From CAWIMX01 sp963837345 (GTDB lineage: Bacteria > Acidobacteriota > Vicinamibacteria > Vicinamibacterales > CAVVIG01), in assembly GCA_963837345.1 (NCBI GenBank), contig CAWIMX010000001.1:930001-994000 (forward strand): a DNA stretch of 64,000 nt, written 5' to 3'. Numbering within the stretch: position 1 is the first letter of the stretch; each line of letters begins with the position of its first letter. Made by a program: the position numbers and the translations under genes. Below, in pieces: positions 58,324 to 64,000 of this stretch. The notes beneath the pieces were generated by a model. It saw nothing but the letters and a program-made list of their open reading frames with translations, ran no database searches and was not told the DNA's origin.

Positions 58324-58560
58324 ATGTCTCAGAAAACCGTTCAGCTGATCGTGGGGCGTCTCGTCACCGACGAAGCGTTCCGGCTTCGCTTTCTCGACGC
58401 TCCGCGCGACCTGCTCGGAGCGCTGGTCGACGAGGGCTACGACCTGACGGCGGGCGAGATCGACGCGCTCGTCAGAACCGACCAGACGCTGTGGATTGAC
58501 GCGGCGTCGCGCATCGACTCCCAACTGCAGCGCTGTCGCCTCGGCGGCGATTGGCGTTGA
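58324..58560 (+). CDS. NHLP-clan (Os1348-type) small protein
   Basis: 78 residues from ATG at 58324. The segment VQLIVGRLVTDEAFRLRFLD then GYDLTAGEIDALVR reads like the nitrile-hydratase-leader-like (NHLP) clan, whose members are leader peptides or small Os1348-type proteins of unknown role. There is no clear GG-core cleavage site; CRLGGDWR lies only at the extreme C-terminus. No RiPP maturation enzyme is nearby. It follows the serine hydrolase by 17 bases, so it probably belongs to the same transcript. Confidence 0.6.
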   Translation: MSQKTVQLIVGRLVTDEAFRLRFLDAPRDLLGALVDEGYDLTAGEIDALVRTDQTLWIDAASRIDSQLQRCRLGGDWR

Positions 58561-58569
58561 GCGATCGGC

Positions 58570-58585
58570 TGGCAACGAGCCGGCA
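58570..58585 (+). promoter_or_regulatory. Weaker candidate sigma-54 promoter for the activator gene
   Basis: TGGCAACGAGCCGGCA: GG at 58571, GC at 58583, 10 bases between; the -12 box is CGGCA, not TTGCA. 55 bases before the ATG at 58640. Confidence 0.35.
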
Positions 58586-58639
58586 ACGGCCGACCTCATC
58601 GGCCGTGCTTGAGGCCCCCGAAGTCGAGGAATAGACTGC

Positions 58640-60724
58640 ATGGTGATGAGCGACCGTGCTCAGTCGGCGCCAGCGGAATCGAGGGCGGCCCGGTACGAGG
58701 CGCTCGTTCGCGTGGCGCAGGCGCTCGGCGCCTACCGCGAGCGCCACGCCCTCTTTCGCAGCCTCGCGCGCGAGCTCCGGCCGGTCATCCCCTTCAGCTT
58801 TCTCGGCATCGGACTCTATGACGAGCGCACCGGTCAGGTGACGCCCCACACACTCGGGGACACGGGAGACTGGGTCGCGCCTCCCGACCTGGCCGGCTTG
58901 CCGCCGGAAGAGCACCTGACCCACTGGGTCATGCAGCATCAAGCGCCGCTCGTGATTCCGCTCGTCGAACGGGAAACGCGCTTCCGGCGCGAGATGACGT
59001 ACCTGCTGTCTCTGGGCGTTCACTCCACGTGCTGCCTGCCGCTCAGCACTCCGCAGCGGCGTCTGGGCATGCTGCTGGCTGGTCTCGGCCAGCCTCACGT
59101 CTACGACGAACCCGACGTGACGTTTCTGACGCTCGTGGCGAGTCAGGTCGCGCTGGCCATCGACAACGCGCTCAACCACGATGAGATCCAGGACGCGCTG
59201 CGCATCGAGCGCGAGCGGCTCAAGAATCTCGAGGCATCCGACGCGCTGCTGCGCGCGCTGCTGCCGGTGCTCGACGTCCGCGGCGTCTTTCCGCGCATCT
59301 CGGACATCGCGTCGACGGTGTTGCCCCACGACCTGCTGACGCTGATGTTCCACGATGGGTCGGGCGAGGTCCTTCTTCACGCCGCCTCCAGGGACGTCGG
59401 CGGCCTGAGCAAGCGCCTGATGCTCGCGGACCTTTCCCTCGTCGACGAGCCGTTCACGATCGTCCCCGACGTGACCGACGCGCAAGGGATCGTCGCCGAT
59501 CCGCCGGACTTCTGGGATCGAGTGCACGGATCGGGGTACCGGTCGGTGCTCATCGTGCGCACGCGGACCGAACGGCAGCGGCTGGCCTTGAACTTCTGGT
59601 CGCGGCAGCCTCGGGCGTTCGACGTCGACCAGGTGCCGTTGGCTCGACGGATCGCCGACCACGTGATCGTCTGCGTCGCGCACGAGCAGCTCGCGGAGAT
59701 GGGCCGCCAGGCGGCGGAGGCGAAGCTGATGGCCGAGCGGCTGGAAGTGCGCGTGAAGTCGCTGAGCGACGAGCTGGCGGCGCGGATCGGCCGCGGGTGC
59801 ACCGTCGGTCCGTCGGTGGAGTGGCAGGCGGTGCTGAAGGCGGCCACGCAGGTCGCGGCCACCGACACGACGGTGCTGCTCGCGGGGGAATCAGGCACGG
59901 GCAAGGAGGTCGTGGCCCGCTACATTCACCAGGCGTCGGCGCGCGCCGGCGGCCCCTTCGTCGCGATCAATTGCGCGGCCCTGCCCGAGCAGCTGCTCGA
60001 GTCGGAGCTGTTCGGCTATGAACGGGGCGCGTTCACCGGCGCGCAGCAGCCCAAGCCGGGCCAGATGGAGCTGGCCGCCGGTGGTGTGCTCTTCCTGGAC
60101 GAAGTCTCCGAGATGAGCGCGTCGGCCCAGGCGAAATTCCTTCGTGTGCTGCAGGAACGCGAGTTTCAGCGGCTGGGCGGCACGCGCACGCTGAAAGCCA
60201 ACGTGCGCGTGATCGCCGCCACCAATCGGGATCTCAAGAAGGCGATGGAGCGCGGCGACTTCCGCGAGGACCTCTACTTCCGCCTGCAGGTGTTCGACAT
60301 CCGGCTCCCGCCGTTGAGACAGCGGACGGGCGACATCCTCCCGCTCAGCGAGCTCTTCCTGAAGGACATCGGGCGGCTGTTTGCGAGGCCGCCGGCGGGG
60401 CTCACGCGTGAAGCCAAGGACGCGCTGCTCCAGTATGCCTGGCCCGGCAATGTCAGGGAGCTGCACAACGCGCTCGAACGGGCCGCCATCCTGTGCGAAG
60501 GAGGCCTGATTACAGCCGAACACCTTCGCGTGCCGGGAGGTCGTCCCATCCCGGCCCCCGCCGCGCCCGCCACCTTCGCGACCACCGATTTGAACGTCGT
60601 CGAGCGCGATCTGATCGGCCGGGTGCTGGGCGAGTGCCACGGCAACAAGTCGCTGGCGGCCGCGCGGCTGGGGCTGTCGCGCACACAGCTCTACGTCCGC
60701 CTGCGCCGCCATCGTCTGTCCTGA
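58640..60724 (+). CDS. Sigma-54-dependent transcriptional activator, GAF-GAF-AAA-Fis (FhlA-like length)
   Basis: 694 residues. Two GAF domains (about 25-200 and 205-370), AAA+ core with Walker A GESGTGKE, the sigma-54-contact loop ERGAFTGAQ (GAFTGA), Walker B GGVLFLDEVSE and arginine-finger region, then a C-terminal Fis helix-turn-helix (CHGNKSLAAARLGLSRTQLY). It opens promoters for sigma-54 RNA polymerase on a GAF-bound signal (FhlA: formate; NorR: NO). Several candidate sigma-54 promoters lie around it, and the nitrosative-type genes are 3 kb upstream. The signal is unknown. ATG at 58640 or 58646. Confidence 0.93.
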   Translation: MVMSDRAQSAPAESRAARYEALVRVAQALGAYRERHALFRSLARELRPVIPFSFLGIGLYDERTGQVTPHTLGDTGDWVAPPDLAGLPPEEHLTHWVMQHQAPLVIPLVERETRFRREMTYLLSLGVHSTCCLPLSTPQRRLGMLLAGLGQPHVYDEPDVTFLTLVASQVALAIDNALNHDEIQDALRIERERLKNLEASDALLRALLPVLDVRGVFPRISDIASTVLPHDLLTLMFHDGSGEVLLHAASRDVGGLSKRLMLADLSLVDEPFTIVPDVTDAQGIVADPPDFWDRVHGSGYRSVLIVRTRTERQRLALNFWSRQPRAFDVDQVPLARRIADHVIVCVAHEQLAEMGRQAAEAKLMAERLEVRVKSLSDELAARIGRGCTVGPSVEWQAVLKAATQVAATDTTVLLAGESGTGKEVVARYIHQASARAGGPFVAINCAALPEQLLESELFGYERGAFTGAQQPKPGQMELAAGGVLFLDEVSEMSASAQAKFLRVLQEREFQRLGGTRTLKANVRVIAATNRDLKKAMERGDFREDLYFRLQVFDIRLPPLRQRTGDILPLSELFLKDIGRLFARPPAGLTREAKDALLQYAWPGNVRELHNALERAAILCEGGLITAEHLRVPGGRPIPAPAAPATFATTDLNVVERDLIGRVLGECHGNKSLAAARLGLSRTQLYVRLRRHRLS

Positions 60725-60758
60725 CACGGCGCGCCCTCGCGCGGACTGTTCGATCGCG

Positions 60759-60771
60759 CGCACTGCGTGCG
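60759..60771. promoter_or_regulatory. Candidate upstream activator site
   Basis: Dyad CGCAC-TGC-GTGCG, between the activator stop and the sigma-54 site at 60844. About 75-85 bases before that promoter, a usual distance for an enhancer. Confidence 0.35.
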
Positions 60772-60843
60772 TCGAATGGCGCAACTGCGGCCCGCGCCGG
60801 GCGTCGGCTGCCCTCGATCGCTGTCGCGCCCACCGTTCATCGA

Positions 60844-60859
60844 TGGCAGCCCTCTTGCC
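60844..60859 (+). promoter_or_regulatory. Candidate sigma-54 promoter for the epimerase gene
   Basis: TGGCAGCCCTCTTGCC: GG at 60845, GC at 60857 with 10 bases between, -12 box TTGCC. The gene starts at 60926. Confidence 0.55.
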
Positions 60860-60925
60860 TTCACCACGTGGGATCGATGCGACGCGGAGACGGTCGCCGA
60901 TCCATTGCCGAAAAGGAGGACACCA

Positions 60926-61891
60926 ATGAAGCTCTTCGTGACGGGAGGGACCGGCGTGATCGGGCGCCGGCTGGTGCCCGCGCTGCTGCGCGCGGGCCAC
61001 GACGTGACGGGCGTCGCCCACTCGCCGTCCGGCCGCGCCCGGCTCGAGCGGCAGGGCGTTCGGGCCTTCGACCTCGACCTGTTCGATGCGCAGGCGGTCG
61101 GCCGCGCGGTCGTCGGCCACGACGCGATCGTCAACCTGGCCACGCACATCCCCCATTCGAGCAGCCAGATCTTCCTGCCGAGGGCGTGGCGGGAGAACGA
61201 TCGCCTGCGGCGATATGCATCGGCCACTCTCGTCGACGCGGCGATCGCGGCCAACGTGCCGCGATTCGTCCAGGAGTCGTTCGCGCCCGTCTACCCGGAC
61301 AACGGCGATCGCTGGATCGACGAAACCACGCCGATCAGCCCGGTTCGCTACAACCGAACGATCGCCGACGCGGAAGCCGCCGCGGGGCGTGTCATCGCCA
61401 GCGGGCGCACCGGCGTGGTGCTGCGCTTCGGCGCCTTCTACGGCCCGGACGCCTTCCAGACAGTCGAGTTCATGGACTGGCTCCGAAAGGGCTGGGCGCC
61501 GATGCCCGGGCCACCCTCGGCCTACATCTCGTCGGTCTCGCACGATGATGCCGCGGCGGCGGTTGCCTCCGCGCTGACGCTGCCCTCGGGCGTCTATAAC
61601 GTGGTCGACGACGAACCGGTGACCCACCGGGCGTTCGCCGACTCGCTGGCCGAGGCGATGGGCGTCGACCATCCACGCCTGCCGCCAGCGTGGATCACCC
61701 CGATCTTCGGATCGCTCGGGAAGATGTTTGCGCGATCGCTGAGGATTTCCAATCGGAAGCTCCGGGCGGCGTCGGTTTGGACGCCGACATACGCGAGCGT
61801 GCGTCAGGGCTGGCCCGCCGTGGTGGCGCGCGTCAGCCCGGGGGCCGTCGCGTCGGATCGCGTCGCGATCGGCAGGCCGCACCACGGCTGA
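60926..61891 (+). CDS. NAD-dependent epimerase/dehydratase-like protein
   Basis: 321 residues from ATG at 60926 with AAGGAGG nine bases upstream. Extended SDR: KLFVTGGTGVIGRRLVPALL (GxxGxxG), AIVNLATHIPHSS, FVQESFAPVYPD, and RYNRTIADAE in place of the usual YxxxK. The C-terminal substrate part includes YISSVSHDDAAAAVASAL and YNVVDDEP. The missing Lys suggests altered activity. It follows the sigma-54 activator and has its own candidate sigma-54 promoter, so it may be a regulon member. Confidence 0.85.
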   Translation: MKLFVTGGTGVIGRRLVPALLRAGHDVTGVAHSPSGRARLERQGVRAFDLDLFDAQAVGRAVVGHDAIVNLATHIPHSSSQIFLPRAWRENDRLRRYASATLVDAAIAANVPRFVQESFAPVYPDNGDRWIDETTPISPVRYNRTIADAEAAAGRVIASGRTGVVLRFGAFYGPDAFQTVEFMDWLRKGWAPMPGPPSAYISSVSHDDAAAAVASALTLPSGVYNVVDDEPVTHRAFADSLAEAMGVDHPRLPPAWITPIFGSLGKMFARSLRISNRKLRAASVWTPTYASVRQGWPAVVARVSPGAVASDRVAIGRPHHG

Positions 61892-62021
61892 CGCCGGGGG
61901 GCTTGCGCGTCCCGCTCGCGAGCAGAACGGATCAGGTCGACGCGGGAAGACGTGCGCGAAGCCGCAGCCCTCAGATGTGATAAGAACGGGACCCAGATCG
62001 ACCTGGCCACTGGAGGTGCTC

Positions 62022-62903
62022 GTGCGAATCAGGGTCGCGCTCACGCTCGCTCTCGCCATGCTGACGTCGCTCGTCGCCACTGGAGCGCTGGCGCTGCCAG
62101 CCGTCCAGTTCGGGTTCGTGGCGATCGCGCGCGGCGAAACGCTGCGGATCAACGTCGTGAACACGCTCCCGCTCGGCGCCGACCAGGCGGCCTGCGAGGT
62201 GCAGGTGACGTTCTTCGATGCCGTGGGGATGCCGTTCGGCACGCGGTCCGGCGATCGGACATCGCTCGCGCCGGGCCACGGCGCCTGGATCGATCTGCCC
62301 GCATCGATGGCGTTCGACCGGGATTCGCGAATGCTGCGAGTGCCCGTCCGGGCGAGCGTCGAAGCGCAGCCGGGTCCACCGAATCTTCCGCCAAACCCGT
62401 GCGTGCGACTGGCGACCACGGAGGAGATCTTCGATGCGATTACCGGCCGCACGGCGGTGTTTCAACAGAATCCGGGTCCGCCCGAGGTCTTCGGCCTCGT
62501 CGGCGTCGCTCCCCTGCAGGCGCTGTCGCTCACGGCCGTCAATCTCACCGCTCTCGATCCGACAGTACCACCCAACCCGTGTCGCGTGACGCTCGCCTTC
62601 GCCGACGCCTCGGGCGCCACCTTCACCGACCGCTCGGGTCGGCCGATCTCCCGCACGGCCGACCTGCTGCCGGGCGCCGTCGTCTCGCTGGCGCTGCCGG
62701 CGTCGCTCGCGGCCGGCGATGCGCGCACGACCACCCGCGTGCCGGCGCGTGCGATCGTCGAGAGCAATCCGGGACCGCCGAATGAGCCCGACGCGTGTGC
62801 CGGCCTGACGAACACGCTGGAAGTCGTCGATCTGCTCACGGCCCGAACCTCGCTCGTGATCGCGGCCGGCAGCCAGCCGGGCCCGCCGACGATCGGACGG
62901 TAG
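62022..62903 (+). CDS. Secreted two-repeat beta-rich protein, unknown function
   Basis: 293 residues from GTG at 62022 (GGAGG six bases upstream). Signal peptide VRIRVALTLALAMLTSLV ending near GALALP. Two copies of one domain follow: LRINVVNTLPLGADQAACEV with TFFDAVGMPFGTRSGDRTSL, and LSLTAVNLTALDPTVPPNPC with LAFADASGATFTDRSGR. Each ends in a Q/SNPGPPN-type motif with a Cys. The paired cysteines suggest disulphides. No family that I recognise. Confidence 0.7.
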   Translation: MRIRVALTLALAMLTSLVATGALALPAVQFGFVAIARGETLRINVVNTLPLGADQAACEVQVTFFDAVGMPFGTRSGDRTSLAPGHGAWIDLPASMAFDRDSRMLRVPVRASVEAQPGPPNLPPNPCVRLATTEEIFDAITGRTAVFQQNPGPPEVFGLVGVAPLQALSLTAVNLTALDPTVPPNPCRVTLAFADASGATFTDRSGRPISRTADLLPGAVVSLALPASLAAGDARTTTRVPARAIVESNPGPPNEPDACAGLTNTLEVVDLLTARTSLVIAAGSQPGPPTIGR

Positions 62904-62935
62904 CGCAACGGCACTGGCGGCATACGGCTGAGTCG

Positions 62936-62951
62936 TGGCCGGTGGTCTGCT
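62936..62951 (+). promoter_or_regulatory. Weak candidate sigma-54 site before the AI-2E-type permease
   Basis: TGGCCGGTGGTCTGCT: GG at 62937, GC at 62949, spacing 10; only part of the consensus. 32 bases before the TTG start. Chance occurrence is quite possible in GC-rich DNA. Confidence 0.25.
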
Positions 62952-62982
62952 CCTTGCTTCATGCCGGGGAGGAGCATTCCGT

Positions 62983-64000
62983 TTGCCGCCCGGCCCTCGT
63001 TCCAACGGCGCCGACGACGTCGAGGCCAAGGTCGTCATCGGCCGGCCGATCGCGACGCCGCTGCGCATCCTCGCCGTCTGCGCGGCGATTGTGACGGCGC
63101 GCTACGCCGCCGCCGTTCTCCTGCCGATCGTGCTGTCGGTGCTCCTGTTCTACGCGCTCGATCCGGTTGTGGACGGCCTGCAGCGCTGGCACGTGCCGCG
63201 CGTCGTGGGATCGGTGGGCGCCGTGATGGCAGTGGTGGCGGTTCTCGCCGAAGGATCGCTCCTGCTCTGGCCGCAGATCGAAGCCGTGGTCGCCAAGGTG
63301 CCGGCAGGCGCCGGGCACCTGCGCGACACACTGCGGCACACGTTCGACGCGTCGAGCGAGTCGCCGCTGGCACGGGTGCAGGAAGCCGCGAAGGCCATCG
63401 ATGCCGCCACGGCCGAAGCGGGTGAGCCGCCGGTGACGATGCCCGGGGTGACCAGGGTCGAGGTGCAGCAGCCGTGGCGCGTGTCCGACTGGCTCTGGAG
63501 CGGCGGCGCCAGCGCGCTCAGTCTCAGCGGCCAGACGATCACCGTCCTCTTTCTCGCCATCTTCCTTCTCAACGAGGACGACTCGTTTAAGCGGAAGCTC
63601 GTTCGGCAGATGGAGACGCTCGGCGACAAGCGGATTACCGTGGAGGTGCTCAACGAGATCGCCGATCAGATCCAGCGGTTCATGTGGGTGCAGGTTCTCA
63701 CGTCCACCCTCGTTGCCGTCGTCACCGGGCTGGCGCTCTGGTGGCTGGGCGTCGAGCAGCCCGCGGTGTGGGGCCTGTTCGCCGGCGTGCTGAACATCGT
63801 CCCGTACTTCGGGCCGATGATCGTCACTGTGGTGCTCGGGGCGGTCGCCTTCCTGCAGTTCGACTCGATCGGGCAGACGGTCACCGTCGCGCTGGTGACC
63901 CTGGCGATTACGACGGTTGAGGGGATGTGGCTCACGCCGCATCTGCTGAGCCGGGCGGCATCCCTCAACCACGTCGCGATCTTCGTCGCGCTGGCCTTCT
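62983..64000 (+). CDS. AI-2E/PurR-regulated permease-like (UPF0118) protein, truncated by window edge
   Basis: The reading frame is open to the end of the window, about 339 codons so far. It starts at TTG 62983, with a GGAGG-containing stretch ten bases upstream. N-terminal hydrophobic helices (LAVCAAIVTARYAAAVLLPI, LLFYALDPVVDGL), a long cytoplasmic or periplasmic middle, then ITVLFLAIFLLNEDDSFKRK and LNIVPYFGPMIVTVVLGAVA, a signature (PYFGP) of the AI-2E family transporters. Members export AI-2 or act in Na+/H+ exchange. The last helices lie outside the window. Confidence 0.85.
   Translation, partial: MPPGPRSNGADDVEAKVVIGRPIATPLRILAVCAAIVTARYAAAVLLPIVLSVLLFYALDPVVDGLQRWHVPRVVGSVGAVMAVVAVLAEGSLLLWPQIEAVVAKVPAGAGHLRDTLRHTFDASSESPLARVQEAAKAIDAATAEAGEPPVTMPGVTRVEVQQPWRVSDWLWSGGASALSLSGQTITVLFLAIFLLNEDDSFKRKLVRQMETLGDKRITVEVLNEIADQIQRFMWVQVLTSTLVAVVTGLALWWLGVEQPAVWGLFAGVLNIVPYFGPMIVTVVLGAVAFLQFDSIGQTVTVALVTLAITTVEGMWLTPHLLSRAASLNHVAIFVALAF

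Noticed and set aside
59891..62452. 853-codon minus-strand open frame
   Set aside because: Antisense of the sigma-54 activator and epimerase; no family resemblance.

Overview
The window is GC-rich bacterial chromosome, most likely from an Acidobacteriota of the Vicinamibacteria type. This is inferred from gene content, not from a marker gene. The main clue is five complete FtsX/MacB-like permeases of the ADOP (acidobacterial duplicated orphan permease) kind, three of them beside PadR regulators. Other clues are F420-type cofactor synthesis and a large two-component and one-component signalling load.

Layout. 0-2.2 kb: two IS110-family copies, the first cut by the window edge. 2.2-5.4 kb: a secreted metallo-beta-lactamase-fold hydrolase, then a ~1.4 kb insert between a tRNA-Gln gene and a 17-bp copy of its 3' end, carrying an antitoxin/ParE-like pair. 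5.1-16.4 kb: KGG-motif stress protein, gltX, an ADOP permease, SRPBCC and DinB proteins, a frameshifted glutamate-receptor-like channel, an OmpA-type porin, and a NarL-type kinase/regulator pair. 16.5-18.8 kb: a hybrid histidine kinase. 18.9-22.4 kb: a 3.6 kb decayed island between tRNA-Ser(GCT) and a 42-bp copy of its 5' half. It holds broken hydrolase and SDR genes, a cyclase-like protein, a membrane protein and a BrnT/antitoxin pair with a frameshifted toxin. 22.5-31.4 kb: an IS3 scrap, a TMTC-like TPR glycosyltransferase, a three-gene overlapping lipid-type operon, and a CofG-CofH fusion (FbiC) for F0/F420 with one apparent base deletion. 31.5-44.4 kb: the PadR/ADOP array, ending in a truncated sixth permease and an integrase scrap. 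44.5-53.5 kb: FAD monooxygenase-like enzyme, glycogen phosphorylase, phosphoglucomutase, and a type III P-type proton ATPase. 53.7-64 kb: a NirK-like cupredoxin lipoprotein, a split RIC/hemerythrin gene and a divergent Crp/Fnr regulator around a perfect dyad. These are followed by a block around a GAF-AAA-Fis sigma-54 activator in which several genes have GG-N10-GC promoters, and at the right edge an AI-2E-type permease.

How the parts may work together. The 53.7-61.9 kb segment looks like a stress module, perhaps nitrosative or redox. A Crp/Fnr-type sensor, a di-iron repair protein and a copper protein share one divergent promoter. A FhlA-length activator is flanked by candidate sigma-54 promoters in front of a small membrane protein, a serine hydrolase plus NHLP-clan small protein, itself, and an epimerase. 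The PadR genes probably repress their adjacent permeases through palindromes that overlap their own promoters.

Caveat. At least seven genes are broken by one-base frameshifts, several in G or C runs. Some genes are clearly decayed, but others (fbiC, the channel, the serine hydrolase) could be assembly errors.
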